Shown in pieces: positions 16,863-25,774 of a stretch of DNA of 64,000 bases (position 1 is its first letter; each line of letters opens with the position of its first letter). The notes beneath the pieces were generated by a model. That model worked only from the letters and a program-made list of their open reading frames with translations. It made no database searches and had not been told where the DNA came from. This stretch comes from Nannocystis sp. RBIL2. Its GTDB lineage: Bacteria; Myxococcota_A; Polyangia; Nannocystales; Nannocystaceae. The DNA lies in contig NZ_JAPNJW010000001.1 of assembly GCF_026626745.1 (NCBI RefSeq), positions 5,812,001 to 5,876,000 of the forward strand, in the 5' to 3' direction. The position numbers and the translations under genes were made by a program.

Positions 16863-19800
16863 TCACACCGCGAGCACGGCGTCGGCGCCGGGGAACAGCA
16901 GGACGACCTCGACCTGCTTGCGCTCGAGGCCGGCCTGCTCGGCCGCCGCGGCGCGCCAGGCGGACACCGCGTCGCGGTAGCCCTTGGCCCGCTCCTCGGC
17001 CTCGGACAGCTTCTCGATGTTGTCGAGGCAGAGGCCGTAGACGGTGGCCTTTTGCACATGTCCTTCGAGACCGATCGGATCGTCCTCGCCCAGGTCGAGG
17101 TCGAGGTTCGGATCGAGCTCGAGCACGAGGCGGGCGATCTCGCCGGTCTGGAGGGCGCCGCTGCCGTCGAGGCGGGCGAACGGGATCTGCCGCTCGACGC
17201 GCGAGCCGGCCGGGTCGCGCTCGCCGCGGCTGAGCGCGGCGCGCAGGTTGGGGCCCTCGAGCACGCGCAGGAACTCCTGCACGCGCGCGCGCACCCACGT
17301 CTCGTCGCGGCTCGGCGCGGCGGCGCGGACGATCGCCTCGAGCTGCGGGGTGCTCGGGTTGAACTCCTCGAACCAGGAGATCTCGCCGAACAGCGCCCGC
17401 ATGGCCGCGCCCCACTGGGACAGCGGCGTGTCGGCCAGGTGCATGTGGTCGGCGACCGTGCGGCCCGGGTCCTGCGCCATCACTGCGGCGCGCACCAGCG
17501 GGCCCTGCGAGGGCAGGAAGCTGAGGCTCGTCGGCTCGCTCGCGGTCGCGTCGGCGGCCGGGCGCTCGCCAGCCCGCGGGCCCGACGACTCGAGGTGCGG
17601 GTCCGACGGGTCGAACACGTCGGGCGCGACGTAGGCGTGCGGCGCCAGCCAGCTGCGGTCGCCGTACTCGAACAGCACGCTGTCGGGCTCGACCGGCCCC
17701 TCGTGGAGCGCGTGGATCAGCAGCGCCGAGGCCTTCGCCGGCGCGCCGCGGCTGCCCTCGCTCGGCGGGTCGACCAGCATGAACAGGCCCTCGCGGGCGC
17801 GCGTGACCGCGACGTAGAGGAGGCACAGGCTCTCGTGGGCCAGGCGGTCGATGTGCTGCTCGAAGATCGGGCGCAGGTCGTCGAACTGCTGCCACATGTC
17901 CTTCGAGACATGTCGGGCGATCCGCACCACCGGCCCGGCGTCGCCGTCGCGCTCGTAGACGACCTTGAGCGTGCGCGTCGAGGCCAGCTCGATCTCGAGC
18001 TCGGGCAGGATCACGATGTCGAACTCGAGGCCCTTCGACTGGTGGACCGTCATCACCTGGACCGCGGAGGCGGCCGGGTCGGCGACCGGGCGGGTCTCGA
18101 CCATGGCGACGAACTGGTCGCAGCGGAGGGTCCGCCGCTCGTCCCACACCTGGGCCAGCTGGATGAGCTGCATGCAGCGGCGGTACTGCCGCTCGTCGAC
18201 CTGGCCGGCGATCGCCCGCACCCACTGCTGCAGCGTCGGCGCCAGGCCGTCGCTGGCGATCTGCCGGCGCACCCGCGCGGCGACGCGGCGCTGCAGGTTG
18301 CGGTCGTCCTTGTCGAAGCCGACCACCTGTCCCAAAGGACTGGCGAACACGTTGAAGCCGGCGATCGAGTGATCGGGGTGATCGGCGAGGCGCAGGAGGT
18401 CGAGGATCGCGTTGACCGCCGGCGCGTCGGTCAGCGGACCGCCGCCGCGGCCGGTCGCCGGGATCTTCAGGCGCGTGGGCCCGAGCTCGTACAGGACGCG
18501 GCCGACGGCGCCGTTGGTGCGCAGGAGCACGCCGATCGTCTTGCCCGGGTGGCGGTGGTACAGCTCGGCGACCAGCGCCGCGGCCTCCTGCAGGCGCAGC
18601 GCCTGCCGCTTGCCCTGGTCCTCGCAGCGGCCGACGGCGCGCACCTGGACGTAGCCGGCGATCTTGCGGGTGGTGGTGTGCTGCTCGAACTCGGAGTCCC
18701 AGCGCCGGGCGGCGTACGGGTAGCGCAGCAGCGTCGGGTTGTCCTTGAGGTTGGTGAAGATCTTGTTGACGACCTCGATGACCGCCGGCGACGAGCGGAA
18801 GCTGGTCGCCAGGGTCTCCTTGTGCAGGACCTGGCCGCCTGGCCGATGGAGCAGGTCGTCGAGGCGCGAGAGGATCTCCGGGCAGGCGTTGCGCCAGCCG
18901 TAGATCGACTGCTTGACGTCGCCGACGCAGAAGAAGCTGCGCTCGTCGGTCGAGTACGAGACGGTCTCGTCGACGATCGGCCGCAGCGCGTTCCACTGCT
19001 GGATGCTGGTGTCCTGCATCTCGTCGAGCAGGACGTGGCGCAGGCGAGCGTCGATGCGGAAGCAGATCTCGTCGAGGTGACCGGAGAGGTCGGCCTGCGC
19101 GAGCGCGACGGTGAGGTCGGCGAAGGTGAGGACCTTGTGCTCGCGCTTGACGCGGCGATAACAGCTGTCGAACAGCTGCAGCAAGGTGCAGGTGGCCCGC
19201 GTCTGCTCGATGACGCGGCGGCGGAACACCCCGCGCGCGTGGCCCAAAAGCCGCCGGTAGGCGAACACGGTGCCCGGGGCGATCGGCTTATTGTAATAGA
19301 CGAGCTCGTTCTCCGCGACCTTCTTGGCCAGGCCGGTGTTGAAGAACTCCATCCAGTCGTCGGAGCTGCCGGTGCGGCACTGCTCGGCGCGCTGGCAGTC
19401 CTTGGTGTGGGCCTCGATGCCGCGCTTGCCGAGGTCGGTCGGCACCGCGAAGCGCAGCGCCGCGATCGCGTCGTCGAGCTCCTGCTCCCCCAGCGTCGGC
19501 TCGGGCGCGATCGCCTCCCACGCGGAGGTGTCGTGGGCCTCGCGGTAGAGGTCGTAGAGCGAGCTGACCGTGTTGTCGATCGTGTCGGTGACGGCCCGCT
19601 CCGAGCTGCCCTCGGTCAGCGAGGCGAGCAGCTCGATGATCGCCTCGGTGTCACCCTCCTCGAGCATGAGGCCGATCGCCTCGCGGCGCAGGCGGAAGGC
19701 CTCGTCCTCGTCGACGATCCGCGCGTCGGTCGGCAGGCCGAGCTCGAGCGAGAAGCAGCGCACGATCGTGCCGAAGAAGCTGTCGAGCGTGCGGATCTGC

Positions 19801-21371
19801 AGGCGGTGGAGGTTGTTGGCCAGGCTGGCCAGGAGGTCGAGCACGCGCGTGCGCGCGAGGTCGCGGTGCAGGCGATGGCCGAGCTCGTCGCGCTTGGCGG
19901 CGTCGTCGGCGGCCTCGGCGAGGGTGCGCAGGATTCGATCGCGGATCTCGCCGGCCGCGGCGCGGGTGAAGGTGCTGGCCAGGATCGAGTACGGGAAGGC
20001 GCCCCGGCTCAAGATCTGCAGGTAGCGGTTGGTCAGCTGGTAGGTCTTGCCCGAGCCGGCGGAGGCGAGGATCCGCATGTGCTCGAGCCGGTGCCCGCCC
20101 GTGAGCCGCGGGTCCGGCGGCAGGTCGAGCGCGGCCTCGGCGACCCGCTCGGCCTCTGCTATCACCGCGAGGACGTCCTGCCGCGGCGCCGGCGGAAGTT
20201 CTTCGAGGACCTGCGACCTGTCCTTTCGCGCATGTCGCTTGCGGGCGTGCGGCGGGTCGAGCACGACCGCCTCGGCCAGGGCGATCGCGTCGGCGAGGCT
20301 GTCCGCCGGGCCAGGCAGATCGGCGGCCTCGCGGTGGCGGTCGAGGGCGTCGAGCTCGCCCAGGCCGGCGCGCATGTCCTCGGCGACGACCTCCCGCTCG
20401 GCGCCCAGCTCGGGGTCCGACGGTTCGAGGCGCGACCACTCGAGGTCCTCCGAAGGAATGCTCTCAAGACCAGGCTCGCGCTCGGAGTGCGAGACGACAT
20501 CGGTCTGCGCGGCGCGGGCATCCGCGCGGCGAGGGTGCGTGTCTCTCGACTCCTGGGCGCCACCCCCGGCGGTCTGCTCAGGCTTCACGCCCCGCGAGCG
20601 CCTGGCCGCAGGAACCGATCGCTCCGCGTCCGTCGGCTCCGCGAGGTAGCGCTCATCGAGCGCTACACCCCAAACCTCGGGCTTGTCCGCGAGGACAGGC
20701 CGCTCCGCCTCGCCCGTCGCTCCCGCGACGACGGCTCCTGGGCTCGCCGGCGTGTCGCTCGCGCCCCGCGACTTCCTGCCGGTCGGGACAGCTCCGCTCG
20801 CTTGCGCGTCCGTCGCGTGCAGCTGCCTGTCTGTCGGGACAGGCACGTCGCTCGTACCGCGCGGCTTCCTGTTCGTCGGGACAGGTCCGTCCGTCGGCGT
20901 GTCACTCGCGCTCCGCGCCGTCCTGTCCGTCGGGACAGGTCCGTCTGTCGGCGTGTCACTCGCGCTCCGCGCCTTCCTGTCCGTCGGGACAGGCCCGCCT
21001 TCGGGCGTGTCGCTCGCGCGGGGCGTCTTCCTGGTCGTCGGGACAGACCCACCGGCCTGCGTGTCGCTCGCGCCGCGGGCTTGCCTGTCCGCAGGGACAT
21101 GTCCTTCGCCGCGGTCGCCCTTGCGGCCGCGCTTGCGCGGCTCGGCGATCGGCTCCGCGGGCTGCGGCGCCGGCCGGGCGGCTGCCTCGGCGCTGCGGGC
21201 GAAGGCGCCGGCGACCGCGTTGAAGAGGTCGCGGGCGGGGCGAGCGACCTGGCGCGGCGCGGGTCGGTTGCGCCTGGCCTTGCGGACAGGCGGAGGCTGA
21301 ACCGCGGCCGCCTCGGGCTCGCCGAACAGCCACAGCGACTCGGGGCGCGGCGGCTTCTCGGGGTCGCTCAC
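16863..21371 (-). CDS. AddA-like UvrD/Rep-family helicase with repetitive N-terminal extension and degenerate nuclease domain
   Basis: 1502 residues. GTG 21371 overlaps the AddB-like stop by four bases (GTGA). Residues 1-430 are low-complexity and include an 18-residue tandem repeat (P-V-P-T-D-R-x-A-R-x-A-S-D-T-P). The SF1 helicase follows: A-S-A-G-S-G-K-T (near 444), L-L-D-E-M-Q-D-T, V-G-D-V-K-Q-S-I-Y-G-W-R-N, T-S-F-R-S, V-M-T-V-H-Q-S-K-G-L-E-F-D and L-L-Y-V-A-V-T-R-A-R-E. The C-terminus aligns by eye with the RecB-type nuclease domain, but the metal-binding D of G-x-I-D and the D-Y-K-T box are gone (G-E-I-A-R-L, no DYKT). It probably unwinds DNA ends for recombination with its partner, which supplies the nuclease. 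The true protein may start later, since no helicase residue lies in the first 400. Confidence 0.8.
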   Translation of the reverse strand: MSDPEKPPRPESLWLFGEPEAAAVQPPPVRKARRNRPAPRQVARPARDLFNAVAGAFARSAEAAARPAPQPAEPIAEPRKRGRKGDRGEGHVPADRQARGASDTQAGGSVPTTRKTPRASDTPEGGPVPTDRKARSASDTPTDGPVPTDRTARSASDTPTDGPVPTNRKPRGTSDVPVPTDRQLHATDAQASGAVPTGRKSRGASDTPASPGAVVAGATGEAERPVLADKPEVWGVALDERYLAEPTDAERSVPAARRSRGVKPEQTAGGGAQESRDTHPRRADARAAQTDVVSHSEREPGLESIPSEDLEWSRLEPSDPELGAEREVVAEDMRAGLGELDALDRHREAADLPGPADSLADAIALAEAVVLDPPHARKRHARKDRSQVLEELPPAPRQDVLAVIAEAERVAEAALDLPPDPRLTGGHRLEHMRILASAGSGKTYQLTNRYLQILSRGAFPYSILASTFTRAAAGEIRDRILRTLAEAADDAAKRDELGHRLHRDLARTRVLDLLASLANNLHRLQIRTLDSFFGTIVRCFSLELGLPTDARIVDEDEAFRLRREAIGLMLEEGDTEAIIELLASLTEGSSERAVTDTIDNTVSSLYDLYREAHDTSAWEAIAPEPTLGEQELDDAIAALRFAVPTDLGKRGIEAHTKDCQRAEQCRTGSSDDWMEFFNTGLAKKVAENELVYYNKPIAPGTVFAYRRLLGHARGVFRRRVIEQTRATCTLLQLFDSCYRRVKREHKVLTFADLTVALAQADLSGHLDEICFRIDARLRHVLLDEMQDTSIQQWNALRPIVDETVSYSTDERSFFCVGDVKQSIYGWRNACPEILSRLDDLLHRPGGQVLHKETLATSFRSSPAVIEVVNKIFTNLKDNPTLLRYPYAARRWDSEFEQHTTTRKIAGYVQVRAVGRCEDQGKRQALRLQEAAALVAELYHRHPGKTIGVLLRTNGAVGRVLYELGPTRLKIPATGRGGGPLTDAPAVNAILDLLRLADHPDHSIAGFNVFASPLGQVVGFDKDDRNLQRRVAARVRRQIASDGLAPTLQQWVRAIAGQVDERQYRRCMQLIQLAQVWDERRTLRCDQFVAMVETRPVADPAASAVQVMTVHQSKGLEFDIVILPELEIELASTRTLKVVYERDGDAGPVVRIARHVSKDMWQQFDDLRPIFEQHIDRLAHESLCLLYVAVTRAREGLFMLVDPPSEGSRGAPAKASALLIHALHEGPVEPDSVLFEYGDRSWLAPHAYVAPDVFDPSDPHLESSGPRAGERPAADATASEPTSLSFLPSQGPLVRAAVMAQDPGRTVADHMHLADTPLSQWGAAMRALFGEISWFEEFNPSTPQLEAIVRAAAPSRDETWVRARVQEFLRVLEGPNLRAALSRGERDPAGSRVERQIPFARLDGSGALQTGEIARLVLELDPNLDLDLGEDDPIGLEGHVQKATVYGLCLDNIEKLSEAEERAKGYRDAVSAWRAAAAEQAGLERKQVEVVLLFPGADAVLAV
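17894..17913. repeat. Dispersed hairpin repeat, ACATGTC type
   Basis: ACATGTC-CTTCGA-GACATGT, a 7-bp perfect stem inside the helicase gene. Compared with the CCTGTCC type, the second base pair is A:T rather than C:G on both arms, which is a compensatory change. Confidence 0.75.
20775..21101. repeat. Tandem array of the hairpin repeat, 54-nt period, inside the AddA-like gene
   Basis: Seven hairpin copies start at 20775, 20826, 20868, 20922, 20976, 21030 and 21084. The spacings are 51, 42, 54, 54, 54 and 54 nt, all multiples of three, so the frame is kept. Two copies (20922 and 20976) are identical and perfect: CCTGTCCGTCGGGACAGG. The sequence between hairpins (CGTGTCGCTCGCG-like) is also repeated. 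A further copy lies at 20682-20699. The 54-nt unit encodes the 18-residue repeat of the protein's N-terminal extension. Confidence 0.85.
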
Positions 21372-24319
21372 GCCTCGGCCTCCAGGTCGTCGGCGCCGCC
21401 GAACACGCGCGTCTGGCAGATGTTGGCGAAGTCGTCCTGGTAGCGGGCGGCGAAGTCGCCCATGATGTCGAAGCGGCCGGCGCGGATGCTGCGGACGATG
21501 TCCCGCGCGGTGCCGACGGCGTCGTCGAGGTCGGCCGGGGTCCAGCGCGCGATGTGCAGCGCCTCCTGCTCCGGCTTCTTCGGCAGGTTCATGTAGGCCA
21601 GCTGCACCGGCCCGGTGTAGCCGTGCTGGGCCGCGAGGTGGTGGTAGAGCGGCAGCTGCAGGTCGCTCCACTGGCTCGCCGAGCCGCGCGCCGCCCGGTG
21701 GGTCTTGTCGGGGCTGTGGCCGGACTCGCTGGTCTTGTAGTCGATGATCATCCACGAGCCGTCGCGGATGTTTTGATCGATGCGATCGATCTTCCCCTTG
21801 AGCCGCATCGGCGCCTGATCGGGAATTTGCAGAAATGTCTCTTCGGGCAGCTCGAACTCGCAGCGGCGGATCTTCCACCCGTCGGCGCGGCGGCGGGCCT
21901 GGTGCGGCGCGAACGCGACGAGGCGCTGGCGGAGGCGGGAGATCTGGATCCGGATCGCCGGCAGCGGGCGCGCGCCGAAAGTGTCACGCGCGCGGTCGTC
22001 GAGCACCCCGTCGAGGTACTTGGCGATCGCCTCGGGGTCGACGCTGTCGGCGATCGCCGGGTCCTCGCCGAAGCGCTGCAGGACGTCGTGGGTCAGGTTG
22101 CCGAACTGCAGGGCGTCGAGCTCGACGGCGCTGTCGTCGACGAGGCGCAGGCGGCGGACGTACTTGAGGTAGTAGCGGAACGGGCAGCGCAGGTACCAGC
22201 CGAACTCCGTCACCGTCATCGCCGGAGGCTCGACGAACGCGCCGGGCTCGGGGATCCGGAAGCCCGAGGTGGCGCCCGAGGGCGGGGCGCCGTACGGCAG
22301 GGCCCAGCGGCGCGCGTGGTTCGGATCGCAGAGGCGGAGGATCCGCGCGGGCAGGCGCTCGAGGTCGCCGGCGAGGAGGAGGCGCGAGGGCGTGAGCGGC
22401 TCGCCGTCGGCGGCCTGGCGCCCGGCGATGAAGGTGCACTTGACGCGGCTGCGGCGGATCGCCTCGATCAGATAAGCGTCGCGGGCGTAGCGGCGGCCGT
22501 TGCTGAGCACGCCGAGGTGCTCGCGCAGGCCGTCAGGCAGGAACGCGTCGGCGGTGACCGCCTGCGGCACGGCGCCGTCGTTGCACCCGGCGAGCACCAG
22601 CACCGGCGCCGGGTCGTGGTGCAGCTCGAGCCAGCCGAGCATCTCGATCTGGCCCGAGCGCGGGTCCTCCGGGACGCGCAGGCCGGCCAGCTGGGCGAGC
22701 ACGAGGCGCAGCGCGGTCGGGCCGTCGACGTCGGGCTGGAGGCCGGGCGCGGCGCCGGTGAGGCCGCCGAGGTTCTTGGCGATCTCGATGCAGGTGTTGG
22801 CGACGCGCTGGTCGCTGATCGCCTTGGCGTGGACGTCGAGGTGGCCGTAGGCGTTGCGCAGGACCTCGAGGATCGGCTCGAACCACTGCGTCAGCGGCCG
22901 GCGGTCGCCGACCAGCGGCGAGTACAGCTTGGCGACGATGTCGTGGAGGATCTGCATCCGCCGCGCGACCTTCTCGTCGCCGAGCCAGGCGCTGCCGAGG
23001 TTGTCCTGCAGGTGCTCGGTGTGATAGCGGTCGAGCACCGTCAGCCACTCGACGATCGTGTGGTCGTCGGCGGCGACGTCGTTCTTGCTGTCCTTTGGGC
23101 CCTGTCCTTCGAGACCTGCGCTGAAGGGCACGTCCGCGGGGGCCTGCTCGACCGGCTTGCTCTCGGCCCACTCGGGCGCGGGGCCGGCCTGCGGCTTGGC
23201 CTTGCCGAGCAGGCGGCGGACGAAGCCCTCGACGTCGGGGTGGCGGATCAGCGCGGCGAACGGGAAGAACCGCGGGTCGCGGACCCACTCGAGGCCGGCC
23301 TGCAGCAGGCGGAACGGGCGGCCGTGCAGGGCCAGGAGGCCGCGCGGGTCGTGGACTGCGATGTCGGCCCACTGCCCGGCCTGGGTCATGGTGGGGGCGA
23401 GCTTCTCGTCGCCGAGGCCGATCGTGACCTCTTCGGGGCGGTAGGCGCCGCGGAGGTCGGCGAGGCAGCGGATGACGGCCTGGGCCTGGTCGGCGGGGCG
23501 GTCGGCGATGATGAGCTGCTCGTCGGGGATCTCGATCGGGCGGCCGGACCAGAAGTTGCGCTCGACGCAGCCGTCGGCGTCGAAGCCGGCGTAGAGGTTC
23601 TCGGGCGCGTGGATCAGGGCGGTGGCCCGGTCGCCGTAGGCGCGGACGATGGCCCGGTGGACGCGGGCGAGGTCGACGACGCCGACGAGCACGAGCTGAT
23701 GATCGGGGTCGACGGGGGTGGCGCCGTCGACGAGGGCCGCGATGACCTCGCGGCGCCGCTCGTGCGGGCAGATGCGGTCCTCACGGGCGAGGCGCTCGCG
23801 GTAGCGGGACTCGAGGCGCTCGAGCACGGCCCAGCGCTCGGCCTCGCGTTCCATGTTCATGCGCGCGGCGACCCGGGCGACGTCGCGGAGCGAGAGCAGC
23901 TCGGCCGACAGCTCGTCGACGACGCCCGCGACGGTGCCCGCGAGCTCGTGCCAGGCCGGCCAGTCGTAGAAGTCGGGGCGGCTCGGCACGAGCGGCGTGA
24001 TGTGCTCGGGGCGGGCCTCACGCAGGACGTGCATCCACGCGAGGGTGCACTCGAGGGTCGAGGCGGTGCGGGAGTCGCCGGGGACCAGGAGCTCGGCGAG
24101 CGCCCCAGGGGTCAGGACCTGCGGCGGGACCAGGCGGAGGCCGCGCTCGGCGCATTGCCGGAGCAGCAGGTGAAGCAGGACGCGGCCGGCACGGGCGCCC
24201 GGCAGCACGCAGCGGACCGCCCGGAGGTCGCAGCGACGACCTTCGGCGTGGCGCTCGATGAGCCAGGCGGCGGCCGCGGGGAGCAGCGGCCCTTGCCAGT
24301 CCAACCATTGACGCTGCAT
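21368..24319 (-). CDS. AddB-like protein with active PD-(D/E)XK nuclease motif
   Basis: 983 residues from ATG 24319. The C-terminal 300 residues are a RecB/AddB-type nuclease: T-E-F-G-W-Y-L-R-C-P-F-R-Y-Y-L-K-Y, G-K-I-D-R-I-D, I-I-D-Y-K-T-S (near 861) and Q-L-P-L-Y-H-H-L. The N-terminal part resembles the inactivated helicase of AddB, with V-L-A-G-C-N-D-G-A-V-P in the middle, but no Walker A motif is present. The C-terminal C-x2-C-x5-C iron-sulfur cluster of classical AddB is not visible; a lone Cys remains in I-C-Q-T-R-V-F. It is coupled to the downstream AddA-like gene by a 4-bp overlap. Role: double-strand break end processing, inferred. A palindrome near 23095-23125 encodes a charged loop. 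Confidence 0.75.
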   Translation of the reverse strand: MQRQWLDWQGPLLPAAAAWLIERHAEGRRCDLRAVRCVLPGARAGRVLLHLLLRQCAERGLRLVPPQVLTPGALAELLVPGDSRTASTLECTLAWMHVLREARPEHITPLVPSRPDFYDWPAWHELAGTVAGVVDELSAELLSLRDVARVAARMNMEREAERWAVLERLESRYRERLAREDRICPHERRREVIAALVDGATPVDPDHQLVLVGVVDLARVHRAIVRAYGDRATALIHAPENLYAGFDADGCVERNFWSGRPIEIPDEQLIIADRPADQAQAVIRCLADLRGAYRPEEVTIGLGDEKLAPTMTQAGQWADIAVHDPRGLLALHGRPFRLLQAGLEWVRDPRFFPFAALIRHPDVEGFVRRLLGKAKPQAGPAPEWAESKPVEQAPADVPFSAGLEGQGPKDSKNDVAADDHTIVEWLTVLDRYHTEHLQDNLGSAWLGDEKVARRMQILHDIVAKLYSPLVGDRRPLTQWFEPILEVLRNAYGHLDVHAKAISDQRVANTCIEIAKNLGGLTGAAPGLQPDVDGPTALRLVLAQLAGLRVPEDPRSGQIEMLGWLELHHDPAPVLVLAGCNDGAVPQAVTADAFLPDGLREHLGVLSNGRRYARDAYLIEAIRRSRVKCTFIAGRQAADGEPLTPSRLLLAGDLERLPARILRLCDPNHARRWALPYGAPPSGATSGFRIPEPGAFVEPPAMTVTEFGWYLRCPFRYYLKYVRRLRLVDDSAVELDALQFGNLTHDVLQRFGEDPAIADSVDPEAIAKYLDGVLDDRARDTFGARPLPAIRIQISRLRQRLVAFAPHQARRRADGWKIRRCEFELPEETFLQIPDQAPMRLKGKIDRIDQNIRDGSWMIIDYKTSESGHSPDKTHRAARGSASQWSDLQLPLYHHLAAQHGYTGPVQLAYMNLPKKPEQEALHIARWTPADLDDAVGTARDIVRSIRAGRFDIMGDFAARYQDDFANICQTRVFGGADDLEAEA

Positions 24320-24628
24320 GGGCCTCTTGCCGGACAGGCAACCTACGAAACGAAAAGGGGCCGTGCAAGGGCCGCGGCGCGCCGGAGATCGCTCGAGCGC
24401 GGCTGGGGGCTGCTAGATCCATCGGACAGATCGGCCAGGTGACCGCCGCGAGTGTGAGGTCCGATACAGACTCGGAAGTTCGGCCGATCGCCGGAGATTC
24501 GCGGCTTTTTGCGGCCTCGCCGGATTTGTCGAAAATTTGACAGGCTCCGCGGCGGCGCCATGGCCGTGACCCTCACGCGCGGCAGGGGTCGGCGTCCGGC
24601 GGGGTCGGCGTGGTAGCGTGAGGACCGG
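24320..24628. other. Divergent intergenic region
   Basis: This 309-bp stretch lies between the divergent starts of the AddB-like gene and the polysaccharide operon. It holds a half palindrome (GCCGGACAGGC, 24328-24338) and a somewhat A+T-richer patch at 24500-24545. No gene, convincing promoter hexamers or terminator were found. It must contain promoters for both directions. Confidence 0.5.
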
Positions 24629-25774
24629 GTGTTCACGACGGTCTTCGCCGCGGCCGCCATGGTCCTGACCCTGGCCCTGCCGCCCTTCCCGCAGGGCCTG
24701 ACCATCCTGATCACGATGTACCTGCTGCTGGTGACCCTGGCGGGCTTCGGCGGCTTCCTGCGCTCGTCCGCGGCCAGAGCGCAGGTCACCCTGCTGCTGC
24801 CGTGGGTGCTGGCGCTGATCGTCGGGCTCGCCGTCGGCACGATCGGCGGCAACTCGCTCGGGCAGTCGCTGGAGGACGCCCTCTCGTACCTGCTGTTCGC
24901 CCTCGGCCTGTGCGCCGGGCGGGCCGCGAGTCGGCCGCGGTGGCTGTTCGCGGCGGTCCTGCTGGTCGCGGTGGCCGACGGCCTGGCCTCGCTGTACCTG
25001 ATGCCGACGTGGGACCTCAGCCGTTACCGGTCGGTCTACAACTACTTTAAGATGGCGATCGGGCACCCCCTGGTCGGGCTGTTCTGCGCCACGTTCCTGC
25101 TGCACTTCGTGCAGAGCCGGTCGCTGCGGCGGGTCTGCTCGCTCTCGCGCGCGGTGCTGGTGGTCGTGGTGATCGCCACCGTGAGCCGCGGCATGGTCCT
25201 CGGCATGACGCTCGGGTGGCTGACGAGCCTGTCGATCCGCTCGCCGCGAAAAGGTGCGCTGGTGGTCGGGCTCGGGGTGCTGGCGGCGGTGGTGTTCGCC
25301 ACGGTGCTGTCGGACTTCGCGGTGACGTACCTGCGCCTCGGGCAGCAGGGCACGGTGGACGCGCGGGTGCGGGAGATCGAAGAGTGCCTGCATATCTTCG
25401 CCGAGAACCCGATCTTCGGCGCCGGCCTGGGCGCGGAACTCGAGGTCGACGGCCATCATGCCAGCTACGTGCACAACATGGTCGCGTACCACCTGTGGAA
25501 GTTCGGACTGTTCGGCTCGGCGCTGTTCGCCCTGCCGGTGTTCTCGCTGGCGCGGCAGGCGATGCGCACGCCGGTGCACCTGCGCGCGACGATCTTCTCG
25601 GGCGCGGTGGCAGTGATGCTGTACGTGGTCACGGCCGCGTCGTACAAGAGCTACATCCTGGTGCCGATGGTCGGCATCGTGGTCGGCGCGGCGCTGCAGG
25701 TCTCGCTGCCGGCGCGGGCCCAGGTGGGCGGCTCGCCGGCGCTGCAACAACATGTCTCGAGGGCCCGCTCATGA
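24629..25774 (+). CDS. O-antigen ligase/polymerase-like membrane protein
   Basis: 381 residues from GTG 24629, preceded by GAGGA. Ten or more hydrophobic segments span the protein. The last large loop has N-P-I-F-G-A-G-L-G, then S-Y-V-H-N-M-V-A-Y-H-L-W-K-F-G-L-F-G, the pattern of the Wzy/WaaL superfamily (a periplasmic loop with H-N-x-x-x then G-L-x-G). It should polymerise or ligate lipid-linked glycans at the periplasmic face of the inner membrane. The last codons overlap the GT2 start (ATGA). First gene of a four-gene operon with a glycosyltransferase, a methyltransferase and a flippase. Confidence 0.8.
   Translation: MFTTVFAAAAMVLTLALPPFPQGLTILITMYLLLVTLAGFGGFLRSSAARAQVTLLLPWVLALIVGLAVGTIGGNSLGQSLEDALSYLLFALGLCAGRAASRPRWLFAAVLLVAVADGLASLYLMPTWDLSRYRSVYNYFKMAIGHPLVGLFCATFLLHFVQSRSLRRVCSLSRAVLVVVVIATVSRGMVLGMTLGWLTSLSIRSPRKGALVVGLGVLAAVVFATVLSDFAVTYLRLGQQGTVDARVREIEECLHIFAENPIFGAGLGAELEVDGHHASYVHNMVAYHLWKFGLFGSALFALPVFSLARQAMRTPVHLRATIFSGAVAVMLYVVTAASYKSYILVPMVGIVVGAALQVSLPARAQVGGSPALQQHVSRARS

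Noticed and set aside
20775..21101. Regular repeats resembling a CRISPR array
   Set aside because: Both repeat and spacer parts are repeated, the period is a multiple of three, it lies in frame in a protein-coding gene, and no cas genes are present.
16704..21443. 1579-codon plus-strand frame opposite the helicase
   Set aside because: The helicase motifs on the minus strand are complete; the plus frame shows no motif.
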